A DNA stretch of 63,006 bases from Anaerolineales bacterium (lineage in GTDB: Bacteria; Chloroflexota; Anaerolineae; Anaerolineales; E44-bin32), in the NCBI GenBank assembly GCA_029210945.1, contig JARGGH010000019.1, positions 1 through 63,006 on the forward strand, in the 5' to 3' direction. How positions within the stretch are numbered: the stretch's first letter is position 1; every line of letters begins with the position of its first letter. Position numbers and translations under genes: made by a program. Positions 7,815 to 16,587 of this stretch are shown here, piece by piece. The notes beneath the pieces are model-generated. The model had not been told where the DNA came from and searched no databases. It was given only the letters and a program-made list of their open reading frames with translations.

Positions 7815-8990
7815 TCAGCCCAGTCCGGTGTCCTCATCTTGATCTGCAATCACTGCTGCGAGCTTGGAAATGACTGCTTCCAGATCCTGCGAAACAGTCT
7901 GCAGCGCCGGACCCGATGACGACTGGTCCTCATCCCGGAGCAACTGGATCTCTCCGCGTGCGGCGCGCAAATTGCGATGGATATCCTCCAGCCAATCCGT
8001 GTCAACCTGAATTCCGCCGATTGAGTGTCGGATTTGCTGCTCTAGCCGGTGCGCACGACTTTCCAGAGCCTGGAACAAGCGGGCGTTTACAAGCGATATG
8101 GAAGCGTAATCCGCGACCGCTTCCAGCATCACCAGCTGCCGTTCGCTGAAGGGATTTTGTGCGGTCCGGGCGACGCAAAGTACGCCGATCGGCTGATCCT
8201 TAACCCGGATCGGCGCAATCAATGCCGCCGACGCAAATGTAGAGAGTTTGAATTTCGAAATACCTTCACCGTGGATCGCGAGCGCCTCACCCGAAAGCAT
8301 GACCAGAGAACTCACGCCATCATCCCAGGGCTCAGAAATTCGTGTGCGCAGTTTCTGCGGGAGGTTCTTCTCGGCGCGCAGGAACAGATCGTCCGAACCT
8401 TCCTTACGCACCAGCACCCAGCCCATGTCCGCTTCCGTCACGTAAAGGCTGCCTTCGATAAGCTTGGCAAAGAGCTGCCCTTGATGTGTCGTTGAGGTGA
8501 CCGTCTTGCCGAGACCAAACAGCGTGGTCAGCTCACGCACCCGGCGTTCTAGCTGTCGATTGCTCTCTGCCAATTGTTGCGCCAGCTGCCGGTGTTCCCT
8601 GCGCAGCCTGATTTCCTTGATCACCCGTTCCAGCGCAGCGACGACTTCCGCCTCACGCAACGGTTTAACCAGGTAGTCATGCGCTCCCAGACGGAACGCT
8701 TGAATGGCATCCGCCTCCATACCTGCAGGGGCGGTGACGAGCATGGGTACATCGGTCCCCTGCGAACGCAGCGCGACGAGCAAATCTTTACCGCTTAATC
8801 CGGGGAGGGTCAGGCTGGCGATGATCAGATCGGGGCCAAATTGAAGTGCCTGCTGGATGGCTGAACCCGCATCTCCTGCCGTTGCAACCCGGTAACCCAT
8901 CGGTTTGAGGATCTCACGCGCCATCTGATCAAGCACATCAGGATCCTCGTCGACGACCAGCACTCGCTCCAGGTTAATCCTGTTCATCAT
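7815..8990 (-). CDS. Receiver-like/GAF regulator with altered phosphorylation site
   Basis: A 391-residue cytoplasmic protein. It has an N-terminal receiver-like domain (about 10-125), a coiled linker, a GAF domain (about 165-310) and a helical C-terminus ending in an acidic tail. The acidic pocket (VVDEDPD), the Thr strand and the Lys (LVKPL) of a receiver are kept. The expected phospho-acceptor Asp is Ser: PDLIIASLTLP here aligns with PDLVITDYHMP in the kinase just downstream. No DNA-binding or enzymatic output domain is visible. It probably modulates the co-transcribed kinase. The ATG at 8990 is placed six bases after a TATCAT box, consistent with a leaderless mRNA. Confidence 0.75.
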   Translation of the reverse strand: MMNRINLERVLVVDEDPDVLDQMAREILKPMGYRVATAGDAGSAIQQALQFGPDLIIASLTLPGLSGKDLLVALRSQGTDVPMLVTAPAGMEADAIQAFRLGAHDYLVKPLREAEVVAALERVIKEIRLRREHRQLAQQLAESNRQLERRVRELTTLFGLGKTVTSTTHQGQLFAKLIEGSLYVTEADMGWVLVRKEGSDDLFLRAEKNLPQKLRTRISEPWDDGVSSLVMLSGEALAIHGEGISKFKLSTFASAALIAPIRVKDQPIGVLCVARTAQNPFSERQLVMLEAVADYASISLVNARLFQALESRAHRLEQQIRHSIGGIQVDTDWLEDIHRNLRAARGEIQLLRDEDQSSSGPALQTVSQDLEAVISKLAAVIADQDEDTGLG

Positions 8991-8996
8991 AGGGTA

Positions 8997-9002
8997 ATGA
9001 TA
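8997..9002 (-). promoter_or_regulatory. Extended -10 box of the two-component operon
   Basis: On the minus strand TGCTATCAT (-10 hexamer at 9002-8997) ends six bases before the ATG at 8990. There is no ribosome-binding site between them. Confidence 0.45.
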
Positions 9003-9108
9003 GCACGGTTTGTGCCTTGCTTACATTGCCTGAAGGTGCCACAACCCCCACATTTGGCTCGCGTTGGTGTTAGAATTTCTTAAGCAGCGGGGGCAACAGC
9101 TTAAAAGC

Positions 9109-9114
9109 TATAAT
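9109..9114 (+). promoter_or_regulatory. -10 box of the J-domain gene
   Basis: A perfect TATAAT lies 35 bases before the ATG at 9150. No clear -35 box or heat-shock operator (CIRCE-type inverted repeat) is visible. Confidence 0.4.
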
Positions 9115-9149
9115 GAAGCATACTTTTCGACAGAACAAAGACTAAAGAG

Positions 9150-10088
9150 ATGGAATATAAGGATTACTACAAAATTCTGGGCGTCGATCGCAACGCCAGC
9201 GATGAAGAGATTAAAAAGACCTACCGTAAGCTTGCGCTGAAATATCACCCCGACAAAAATCCAGATGATGCTTCCGCCGAAGCGCGCTTCAAGGAGATCA
9301 ACGAAGCGTATGAGGTGCTGGGGGATTCAAAGAAGCGCGCCAAATACGATCAGCTCGGTTCTTCGTTCAAGGCCTGGGAACGCACCGGCCGTGATCCGGG
9401 CAACTTTGATTGGTCCCAATGGGCCTCCGGGTTTCCGGGAGGTGGAAATGTGCACGTCGAGGTCGGCGATCTCGGTGACATGTTCGGAGGCGGGGGTTTT
9501 TCAGATTTCTTCAACGCCATTTTCGGCGGCGGCGCGGCACAGGCCGCGGGAGGATTCGGGCGTCAGGCGCGAACCGCGCGGCGCGGCCGTGATATCGAAC
9601 AGCCAATCGCGATCAGCCTGACCGAAGCGTATTCGGGCACCAAACGGACCATCCAGCGCGACGGGCGCAGGCTTGAAGTATCGATCCCCCCCGGATCCCG
9701 GACCGGGACGCGCGTGCGGGTAAGCGGCAAAGGCGAACTTGGAGCCGCCGGCTCGGGCGACCTATATCTTCGTGTAAAGGTGGAAGACGACCCGCGCTTC
9801 AAGCGCCAGAGGGACGACCTGCGGACGAAGGTCAACGTCGACCTCTACACTGCGGTTCTGGGCGGTGAAGTGGAGCTCCCTACGCTTGGCGGCGATGTGA
9901 TCCTTACCGTACCGCCCGGCAGCCAGCCTGGACAGACGTTCCGCCTCAAAGGGCGGGGCATGCCGAGCTTGAAGAATCCCTCAAAAAGAGGGGATTTGTT
10001 CGCCGAACTTATCGTCAATCTGCCCGAACGCCTGAGCGATCGTGAACGCGAATTATTTGAAGAGCTTGCCGCGTTGAAAAGAAAATGA
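9150..10088 (+). CDS. J-domain co-chaperone, DnaJ type B (CbpA-like)
   Basis: Stimulates the ATPase of Hsp70 and delivers substrates. The J domain occupies residues 1-70 with YHPDKNPDD carrying the essential HPD. A Gly/Phe-rich and Gly-rich region (about 90-150) follows, then two beta-sandwich substrate-binding domains typical of the DnaJ C-terminus. The four CxxCxGxG zinc repeats of classical DnaJ are absent, so this is a type B (CbpA-like) protein; the 312-residue length agrees. No dnaK or grpE is nearby. An AAAGAG sequence precedes the ATG as a weak ribosome-binding site. Confidence 0.9.
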   Translation: MEYKDYYKILGVDRNASDEEIKKTYRKLALKYHPDKNPDDASAEARFKEINEAYEVLGDSKKRAKYDQLGSSFKAWERTGRDPGNFDWSQWASGFPGGGNVHVEVGDLGDMFGGGGFSDFFNAIFGGGAAQAAGGFGRQARTARRGRDIEQPIAISLTEAYSGTKRTIQRDGRRLEVSIPPGSRTGTRVRVSGKGELGAAGSGDLYLRVKVEDDPRFKRQRDDLRTKVNVDLYTAVLGGEVELPTLGGDVILTVPPGSQPGQTFRLKGRGMPSLKNPSKRGDLFAELIVNLPERLSDRERELFEELAALKRK

Positions 10089-10132
10089 ATTTCTTTTCAG
10101 CGCACCGGTGTCTGAAGAATGGGTAGGTGCGG

Positions 10133-11344
10133 ATGGTAAACCGAAGGTTTTTTCTCTCGCTGGCAGCTTTGACATTGCTGCTGGCGACGATCGCCTGCGG
10201 GTTGGAGCTTGTGCCCCCCACCAGAGCGGAAGCGACGCTGCCGCCGGCGACTCAACTGCCCGCTGTGACCTCACCTGCAGTGAACCTCAGCACGCCCCCC
10301 CTCAGCAACCTGGGCGAGTTAACCCGAGGCGACCTGATTTCCCTCTACACAAATGTCAGCCCCGGAGTGGTCACGATCTGGACTTTCGATGATATCAGTG
10401 CCGGTTTAACGACGACACTACCCACGGGACAGGGATCCGGCTTCGCGATCGACGACCAGGGCCATATCATCACCAATCACCACGTCATCGCCGGCGCCGA
10501 TGAGATTGAGGTCGATTTCCCATCCGGCGCCAAAGCCTGGGCGGACCTGATCGGAACCGATCCGGATTCCGACCTGGCCGTCCTGAAAGTCGAAATCGAT
10601 GGCGAGTTTTTTACCCCGCTCCCGTTGGGCGACTCGGATGACGTTCGGGTCGGCGAATTCGTGGTGGCCATCGGCAACCCGTTCGGGCTGCGCGGCACGA
10701 TGACCGTCGGGATCATATCCGCGATAGGCCGGACGCTCGAATCAGAACGAACAACCGCGAGCGGTCTGCGCTTTTCTGCGGGGGATCTGATCCAGACCGA
10801 TGCAGCGATCAATCCCGGCAACTCCGGCGGACCTCTGCTCAACATGAACGGCGAAGTCATCGGCGTGAATCGGGCGATCCAGACCGAATCATTCACGGTC
10901 GAGGGCGACGCCGCGAATTCTGGTGTCGGTTTCGCGATCCCGATCAACATCGTCCGGCGCGTGGCTCCGGGCATTATCCAGAATGGCGAATACCGTTACC
11001 CCTACCTGGGGATCTCCAGCCTCGACGATGATCTCTGGAATCTGAAGACTATCCAGGCGCTGGGCTTTAACGCGCTTTCAAACGGTGCCTATATCACCGC
11101 AGTCGTGCCCGGCAGCCCTGCCGATCAAGCCGGATTGCAGGGCGGCACGTCCGAGACCGAGATCCCCAATATGCGCCGCGGTGGTGATTTGATCGTGGCG
11201 ATCGACAAACAGCCTGTCTACAATTTCGCCGGACTGCTCTCATATTTATTCAAATACACCGAGGTTGGCCAGGACGTGACGCTTACCGTTTTACGTGATA
11301 ATGAGGAGGTGGAAATACCACTCACCATCGGCGCTCGCCCCTGA
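10133..11344 (+). CDS. HtrA/DegP-type serine protease with PDZ domain
   Basis: Envelope quality-control protease of the S1C family. A hydrophobic signal segment ends at ATIACGLEL, a possible lipobox that would anchor the protein through Cys. The trypsin-fold triad is visible: His in TNHHVIAGADEIEV, Asp in DPDSDLAVLKVE and Ser in NPGNSGGPLLN. A single PDZ domain fills about residues 290-400. GTG at 10127 and ATG at 10133 are both possible; the ATG has GGGTAGG five bases before it and is preferred. It follows the J-domain gene by 44 bases on the same strand, forming a protein-folding pair. Confidence 0.88.
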   Translation: MVNRRFFLSLAALTLLLATIACGLELVPPTRAEATLPPATQLPAVTSPAVNLSTPPLSNLGELTRGDLISLYTNVSPGVVTIWTFDDISAGLTTTLPTGQGSGFAIDDQGHIITNHHVIAGADEIEVDFPSGAKAWADLIGTDPDSDLAVLKVEIDGEFFTPLPLGDSDDVRVGEFVVAIGNPFGLRGTMTVGIISAIGRTLESERTTASGLRFSAGDLIQTDAAINPGNSGGPLLNMNGEVIGVNRAIQTESFTVEGDAANSGVGFAIPINIVRRVAPGIIQNGEYRYPYLGISSLDDDLWNLKTIQALGFNALSNGAYITAVVPGSPADQAGLQGGTSETEIPNMRRGGDLIVAIDKQPVYNFAGLLSYLFKYTEVGQDVTLTVLRDNEEVEIPLTIGARP

Positions 11345-11387
11345 GGTTGCGGGATTCCCCGAACCTCCCCAGCGGAGGAAAACAGCT

Positions 11388-12488
11388 ATGTTGCGCGAGA
11401 AAGATCTCCAAGAACTTCTCGAGTTCGAGTTCACGCACCCTGTCTTAAGCGTTTATCTGAACTTCGACCCCTCGCGGACCACCACCGAAAAAGCAAAGCT
11501 GCACACCCGCCAGATGCTGAAACCGTACAGTGATCAGAACGCAGATGACGTTGAAAAGATTCAGTCTTATCTCGAACACGAGTACGACGGCTCCGGTCAG
11601 GGACTGGTTCTCTTTTCCTGTTCAGGCGAAAATTTCTTCAAAACGATCTCTCTTCCCATTCCGGTTCGAAATCGCGCCCGCTTGCTGCCGAAACCCTATG
11701 TAAAGCCGCTGGCTGCATTGCTCGATCATTTCGGGCATTACGGGGTTGCGATCGTCGACAAGCAGGGGCTGCGCGCCTTCCACTTCCATCTCGGTGAACT
11801 CAACGAGCAGGAAGGGATCGTGGGTGAAGACGTGCGTCATACCAAAAGCGGTGGGTCACAGGTTGCCGGACGGCGTGGCGGCATCACCAGTCAGACGGGA
11901 TACGCGGAGGAATTGGTGGAACGGAATTTACGCGAGTCGGTTGAATTCGCCGCCCGGTTCTTTGATCAGAACAATATCCGGCGCGTCCTCATCGGCGGTA
12001 CGGAGGCGATCACGCAGCGCTTTATCGAACTGCTTCCCAAACGCTGGCAATCCCTCGTCCTGGGAACGTTTCCAATAGAGAAGACCGCCGGTCATGCCCA
12101 GGTGCTTGAGAGAGCAATGCAGGTTGCCGAAGAGACCAAAGAGAGACAGGAACAGGATTTAATCAAAACCGTCATCACCGCTGCAGCAAAAGACCGGGGA
12201 ACCACAGGATTGCAAGATACGTTGCAGGCGGTCTACGCCGGGAACGTCCAGACACTGGTCATCGAGGAAGGTTTCCGGGCGCCAGGATTTCGCTGCACAA
12301 ACTGTGGCTTCTTGTCCGCCTCATCCATTCCAGAATGTCCATTCTGCGGCAGCTCCTTCGAGCAGATCGAGGATGCCGTCGAAATGGCCGTGCAGAAAGC
12401 GCTGCTCGACGGAAGTGATGTGGAGGTCGTCAATCCGAGTCCGGATTTGAAAACGGTTGGCAGCATCGCCGCTATGTCCCGTTACTAA
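11388..12488 (+). CDS. baeRF-like protein (eRF1/Vms1-related) with C-terminal zinc ribbon
   Basis: About 366 residues, resembling the bacterial release-factor-like (baeRF) families related to eRF1 and Vms1. Signs are the opening HPVLSVYLNFDPS, a central segment with GVAIVDKQGLRAFHF, and an eRF1-domain-3-like region (RVLIGGTEAITQRFIELLP) that keeps the L7Ae/eRF1 style. The end carries two Cys pairs, CTNCGF and CPFCGSSFE, forming a zinc ribbon. Such proteins are thought to act on stalled ribosomes or peptidyl-tRNA, but the function is unproven here. The ATG at 11388 has GCGGAGG nine bases upstream; the open frame to 11295 overlaps the protease gene. Confidence 0.65.
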   Translation: MLREKDLQELLEFEFTHPVLSVYLNFDPSRTTTEKAKLHTRQMLKPYSDQNADDVEKIQSYLEHEYDGSGQGLVLFSCSGENFFKTISLPIPVRNRARLLPKPYVKPLAALLDHFGHYGVAIVDKQGLRAFHFHLGELNEQEGIVGEDVRHTKSGGSQVAGRRGGITSQTGYAEELVERNLRESVEFAARFFDQNNIRRVLIGGTEAITQRFIELLPKRWQSLVLGTFPIEKTAGHAQVLERAMQVAEETKERQEQDLIKTVITAAAKDRGTTGLQDTLQAVYAGNVQTLVIEEGFRAPGFRCTNCGFLSASSIPECPFCGSSFEQIEDAVEMAVQKALLDGSDVEVVNPSPDLKTVGSIAAMSRY

Positions 12489-12500
12489 GCCGGTGACGCG

Positions 12501-13025
12501 ATGACCGGTGGAAATCAGCCGAGCGCGGAGGTAGATTCTGCGGATCCTTTCGCTTATTGTCCGCTCTGCGGCTCTGCCCTCCAGCCCTATCAGGATCTCG
12601 ATCGCTTGCGCAAAGAATGCCCCACCTGCGGTTGAATTCGATATCGCAATCCTACCGTCGGGGTTGCGTTTCTGATGGTCGAGGACGATCAAGTACTGCT
12701 GGGTCAGCGCAGGGATGGTAGTTGGTGCATCCCCTGCGGCCACGTGGAATGGGACGAAGACATTCGGGAGGCGGCGCATCGAGAAGCCTTAGAGGAGCTT
12801 GGTGTTAAAATTTCCATTGGCGAAATATTCGCGGTGCACTCAAATTTCCACGATCCTGACCAGCATACCGTTGGCATATGGTTCACTGCCGAACCAGCAT
12901 CGAAAGACAAGATGACGGCCGGGGGAGATCTGAACGAGATTAAATTTTTTCCCATCGATGACCTTCCCGCACTTTCTTTCCCGACCGACCATCTGGTATT
13001 GGATAAACTGCGTTCTCAAGCGTAA
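12501..13025 (+). pseudogene. Zinc-ribbon NUDIX hydrolase interrupted by in-frame TGA
   Basis: An ATG at 12501 opens a frame with two zinc-binding Cys pairs (CPLCGS and CPTCG). It then meets TGA at 12633-12635 and continues in the same frame with IRYRNPTVGVAFLM and a complete NUDIX box (GHVEWDEDIREAAHREALEE followed by LGV). Zinc-ribbon NUDIX proteins normally have an aromatic residue, often Trp, right after the second CxxCG, exactly where the TGA stands. Restarting at the ATG 12675 would lose the first core strand, so a separate active product is doubtful. Options are a true nonsense mutation, a TGG-to-TGA sequencing error, or readthrough. Intact it would have 174 residues. Confidence 0.7.
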
Positions 13026-13028
13026 CTA

Positions 13029-13059
13029 AAAGCCCCCGCTTGGATCCGGGGGCTTTCTT
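13029..13059 (+). terminator. Rho-independent terminator behind NUDIX gene
   Basis: A nine-base stem AAAGCCCCC / GGGGGCTTT (13029-13037 with 13048-13056) with a 10-base loop is followed by CTTG. It lies between converging genes and may serve both strands. Confidence 0.75.
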
Positions 13060-13083
13060 GTATCAGCAAATCAACAGCCAGTA

Positions 13084-13743
13084 TCACTCACCAAACAGAA
13101 GCTTTTCGAGTGCGATGAGATTGTTCGCCAGGATCTCCAGATCGCGGCGGGCTGCGAACTCATCGGTCTCGAGTTCCTCCTGCGCCAGCGCCAGCCGCTC
13201 GCTCATCCCGCGTACCGTTGTTTCAGCATCGTCGGCACTTAACCGCTCCTGAAGCTGCTGCAGTCGCTCAACGGTGCCCTGCAGCGCATTCTCGGCCGCG
13301 ATCGGATTCTCCTCAACCAGCGCGATCTGCGCCTTGGATACGTCGACGAGGACATCCAGGAGGAAGATATGACTTTCTAACTGTGCAACCTGCTCTTCGA
13401 GCGCTTCGTTCTGAGCTTCAAGCGGCTGCAAACGTTCAACCTCACTGGAAAGCGATTCCACACGCTGCCAGGCATCAGCCAGATCTGTGCGCAGCGACCG
13501 GTTCTCCTCACGCATCGGCTGAATTTGAAGAAACCATGCAGCGACGACACCCAGTGCGAAGAGCACCAGCAGTCCCACCGTCCAGAACAGGAAACGCCGC
13601 AGGCGGCGCGGCTCCTCATCCGCCTCCACGGGCTCCTCTGGATCTGTCACGTGTGGCTCTTCTGCCGGCACCTCAGCTTCCGGAGCAGTTGACTCCTGGT
13701 TTTCATCTTCAAGATATTCTGCTCCCTGTTCTTCCTCTTGCAT
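13084..13743 (-). CDS. Single-pass membrane coiled-coil protein C of a three-gene cassette
   Basis: I do not recognise a named family. About 219 residues: a very acidic, proline-containing N-terminus (1-45), one membrane helix (about 53-75, FLFWTVGLLVLFALGVVAAW), a coiled coil (about 80-130) and a helical C-terminal domain. The last part resembles that of the neighbouring protein B: both have MSERLALAQEELET or ITERLTLALETTRT patterns and a preceding long helix. The ATG at 13743 is chosen because GAGGGAG precedes it; the longer frame to 13800 overlaps gene B. The helical C-terminus is loosely reminiscent of HemX-type proteins, which is inference. Confidence 0.7.
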   Translation of the reverse strand: MQEEEQGAEYLEDENQESTAPEAEVPAEEPHVTDPEEPVEADEEPRRLRRFLFWTVGLLVLFALGVVAAWFLQIQPMREENRSLRTDLADAWQRVESLSSEVERLQPLEAQNEALEEQVAQLESHIFLLDVLVDVSKAQIALVEENPIAAENALQGTVERLQQLQERLSADDAETTVRGMSERLALAQEELETDEFAARRDLEILANNLIALEKLLFGE

Positions 13744-13780
13744 CGCTATACTCCCTCCTCGGCTAGCACGCTCAACCCGC

Positions 13781-14626
13781 TCAAGGTGCTGTTGCCTCAA
13801 TCAACAATTTCCAGACAACTTCCAGTTCCTCTTCGGCAAGTGCCGGATCGGTCCTGGTCGTCTCTAAAGCAAGTGTAAGCCGTTCCGTGATCTCCGGCAA
13901 TTGATCGCCGGCCTCATCGCCTGTTTCTTCAAGAGCGGTCAGCGATTGCATGATTTCCAACGCCGCCTCAATATCTTCGCTTGCCAGACCAAAGTTGTCC
14001 TGCTCAATCCACAGGCGCGCCCTGGTCAATATATTCATCACCCGCATTAACTGGAGCCGGTGCTCTACCTGCGCTGCGGGAAGCTCACCCGCTTCGACAA
14101 GTTCGGCCAATGCGGCCAGCTTCTCATCCGTCGAGGCCAGGTCCTCTTCAATCTGATCCATGTTGTCGCGGAGATCGGTTATTGCGCCAAGGGCTTCATC
14201 CTGGTTCTTGGCTTGCAGTTCGATCCGGGAGATTTGTGCGGACATTGTTGCCAGCTCTTCAGCCTGAACAGCCAGCCTGCCCTGGAGATCGGCGATCTGC
14301 CCTGAAAAGCTGCTTCTCTCCTCCCGCACATCTTCGCTCAAGTCCGACACCCCGGATTCCACTTCGCGCATACGTTGATCCAAGGTTTGCAGCGGCTCGA
14401 TCGCATCACGGTAAAAACTGCGGGCGCCATAAAAAATCCCCGCACCTAACGCCACACCGAGCAGAATCGCCACGAGCATTCGAAAGACCCAGCGGACGGC
14501 GCGAGCTGCAAAAGACGGCTCAGACGAGGCGACCGACTTTGCTTGAGGAACCGGCTTGCTCTCAACACTTGCTGCCGGTTTGCTCTTTTCGGGTTCACTC
14601 TCAGTCGTTTTCTGCTCTTCCATCAT
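13781..14626 (-). CDS. Single-pass membrane coiled-coil protein B of a three-gene cassette
   Basis: Unrecognised family, 281 residues. The first ~45 residues are a charged, Ser/Pro/Lys/Glu-rich segment. One membrane helix follows (about 46-68, MLVAILLGVALGAGIFYGA), then a long coiled coil (about 75-175) and a helical C-terminal domain containing ARLWIEQDNFGLASEDIEAA. Its start codon overlaps the stop of gene A by four bases (ATGA), so the two are translationally coupled. Similarity to protein C in layout and in the C-terminal domain suggests gene duplication. Confidence 0.7.
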   Translation of the reverse strand: MMEEQKTTESEPEKSKPAASVESKPVPQAKSVASSEPSFAARAVRWVFRMLVAILLGVALGAGIFYGARSFYRDAIEPLQTLDQRMREVESGVSDLSEDVREERSSFSGQIADLQGRLAVQAEELATMSAQISRIELQAKNQDEALGAITDLRDNMDQIEEDLASTDEKLAALAELVEAGELPAAQVEHRLQLMRVMNILTRARLWIEQDNFGLASEDIEAALEIMQSLTALEETGDEAGDQLPEITERLTLALETTRTDPALAEEELEVVWKLLIEATAP

Positions 14627-15384
14627 TGTGCACTCTCCTCCTGTGGTCCGCCGAACACATCGATCAGCAAATCTTGCAGCCCTTCAAAGAAGCTTGACTG
14701 ACTCTTTGCCTGGCGCGCCAACCCTTCTATCTCCAGCGAAATTTCCTCGACGCGCGTGCGCATCTGTTGAACCTGTGTCTGCGCACTTTGGACATCTGTT
14801 TGCAAGTCTGTGTTCGCGGCCTCCAAGTCTGTCATGCGACCGCTCAACCCCTGCAGCGCCCCCAACCGCCGATCGATGCCTTCAAGCTCTGTGTCAATCG
14901 CCCCTAACCGGTCCTCGATCCGGTTGACATTGCTGCTCAACTCGCGGAACGCTGAATGGCGGGAATAATCCAGGGTCCTGTTTATCCCGATCAGGATCGA
15001 GATCATCAACAGGATCGACACGACCGCACTGCCTGCCGCGACCGCCGCGCTGATGCCTAGAACCTGTGACCTGGTCATGTATTCAGGTTGTGGCGCATCC
15101 ACCGGCTGTCTCCCGGTTTCTGCCTCGACCGACACTTCGTCGACCTGCTCGTCTCCGTCAATGGCGGGGACTTGCGACCCTTCCTGCGCACCGAAGTCGA
15201 TCATCGGCTGCATGTGTTCGAGGGTACTTTTTCCCACACCGGGAACCCGACGCAGATCTTCGAGCGAAGTAAAAGGACGCCGTTCAATGATCCGGGCTGC
15301 CAGCGCTTCGCCCACGCCAGGCAGGAGGGTCAGTTCCTCTAAATCGGCTGTATTCGGATCTATCGTCTGGTTGAATTCGCTCAT
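14623..15384 (-). CDS. Helix-hairpin-helix membrane coiled-coil protein A
   Basis: 253 residues. The N-terminus (about 8-65) carries two helix-hairpin-helix motifs, LLPGVGEALAARIIE and RVPGVGKSTLEHM, as in ComEA-type non-specific DNA-binding domains. A linker leads to one membrane helix (about 108-132, SAAVAAGSAVVSILLMISIL) and a coiled coil of ~90 residues with heptads such as LEAANTDLQTDVQ. ComEA has its membrane helix before the DNA-binding part; here the order is reversed, so the DNA-binding domain may be cytoplasmic. It is first in the A-B-C operon. No other competence gene is present. Confidence 0.72.
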   Translation of the reverse strand: MSEFNQTIDPNTADLEELTLLPGVGEALAARIIERRPFTSLEDLRRVPGVGKSTLEHMQPMIDFGAQEGSQVPAIDGDEQVDEVSVEAETGRQPVDAPQPEYMTRSQVLGISAAVAAGSAVVSILLMISILIGINRTLDYSRHSAFRELSSNVNRIEDRLGAIDTELEGIDRRLGALQGLSGRMTDLEAANTDLQTDVQSAQTQVQQMRTRVEEISLEIEGLARQAKSQSSFFEGLQDLLIDVFGGPQEESAQ

Positions 15385-15430
15385 CGGATTGTCCTTTTTC
15401 CCATTTTAACATCGATGGCCCGCAGCAAGA

Positions 15431-16117
15431 TCAGCCTGGCCAGTTCTCGCCCTGGTGGAAGGCGACATCAAGCCGCTCAGGCCGGGCAAACGCTCGTACC
15501 AGCACCAACCCGGTTACAAAGCCCCCGATATGAGCCCACCACGCGATCCCGCTCATCGCCTGTCCAATCATCAACCCGTTTGCCACCTGTGAGAAAAACC
15601 AGATGCCGAGATAAATAAATGCCGGTATTTGCACGAACCAGGGGAAGAAGAATACAGGGATGAATGTGACGACCCTGGATCGGGGAAACAGCAGAAAATA
15701 GGCGCCCAACACACCCGCGACTGCGCCGCTGGCTCCGACGGTTGGCTGCTGCAGATCAGGGGTAAAGAAAATATGTGTTGCTGCCGCCACTCCGCCTGCC
15801 AGCAAATAGAAAATCAGATACCGCCCGGATCCCATCCGGTCTTCGACGTTATCGCCGAAGATGTAGAGCGTCCACATATTGCTGATCAGGTGGAACCAGC
15901 CGCCGTGCATGAACATCGACGAGAAGATCGTGAAGATTTCGAATGGATTCGAGATCGAAAATTGCGCCGGCACGAGACCATATGTCTCGATAATGCGGAT
16001 GAACCCCTGCTCGCCGAGCGAAGATTGGTAGAGAAAAACGAGAGTGTTTGCCGCAATCAGTACCAGATTGACCGGAGGAAAGGACTTTGAACGGATCGTG
16101 TCCCTGATCGGAAACAT
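15431..16117 (-). CDS. Rhomboid family intramembrane serine protease
   Basis: Cleaves transmembrane substrates within the bilayer. About 228 residues with six or seven membrane helices. The catalytic Ser is in TVGASGAVAGVLGAYFL (GxSG) and the catalytic His in WWAHIGGFVTGLV. The conserved MFMHGGWFHLISNMWTLY loop is typical of the family. The start at 16117 (MFPIRDTI) has GAGGAAAG in front; the frame continues uselessly to 16168. It lies behind hsp20 on the same strand with a 77-base gap. Confidence 0.9.
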   Translation of the reverse strand: MFPIRDTIRSKSFPPVNLVLIAANTLVFLYQSSLGEQGFIRIIETYGLVPAQFSISNPFEIFTIFSSMFMHGGWFHLISNMWTLYIFGDNVEDRMGSGRYLIFYLLAGGVAAATHIFFTPDLQQPTVGASGAVAGVLGAYFLLFPRSRVVTFIPVFFFPWFVQIPAFIYLGIWFFSQVANGLMIGQAMSGIAWWAHIGGFVTGLVLVRAFARPERLDVAFHQGENWPG

Positions 16118-16194
16118 GCTTTCCTCGCCTTTTGTGTTAAACGATAATGGGCGGCTCTCGCCGCCCATTGTACCGCAGTTATCCTGACAGCTGC

Positions 16195-16587
16195 CTACGC
16201 TTTGACCGTGATGGTCTTCGGTCGTGCTTCCTCAGCCTTCGGCAAACGAAGCCATAAGAGGCCATTCTCGATTTTCGCCTCAGCCCCCTCAATATCCAAT
16301 GCATCGGGGAGCCGCAAGCGACGCTCGAACGAAACCGGTCCGCGTTCGCGAAGCAGGACGTGCTCGTCGCCTTCTTCCGTCTCGATCTCGGCCCGCAGTG
16401 TGATGATATCTTCCAGGATCTCAATCTTGAGGTCATCGGCCGTCAATCCGGGGACCTCGGCCGTAATCTCGTAAGCCTCATCGTCGACGCGCACATCGAT
16501 CGGTAAACGGCGCCCACCATTAAAGCCGGTCGGCTGATAACGGTGCATCCTGCGATAACCACATGGTGCCATGTAATATGTTGACAT
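16195..16587 (-). CDS. Hsp20/alpha-crystallin small heat shock protein
   Basis: ATP-independent holdase that binds unfolding proteins and hands them to ClpB/DnaK. 130 residues, of which about 28-120 form the alpha-crystallin domain, with PIDVRVDDEAYEITAEVPGL and the late GLLWLRLPK motif (the usual A-x-x-x-G-x-L region reads AKIENGLLWLRLP). The IxI tail motif is present as TITVKA. GGAGG precedes the ATG. It is divergent from clpB across 228 bases, so the two stress genes share a regulatory region. Confidence 0.9.
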   Translation of the reverse strand: MSTYYMAPCGYRRMHRYQPTGFNGGRRLPIDVRVDDEAYEITAEVPGLTADDLKIEILEDIITLRAEIETEEGDEHVLLRERGPVSFERRLRLPDALDIEGAEAKIENGLLWLRLPKAEEARPKTITVKA

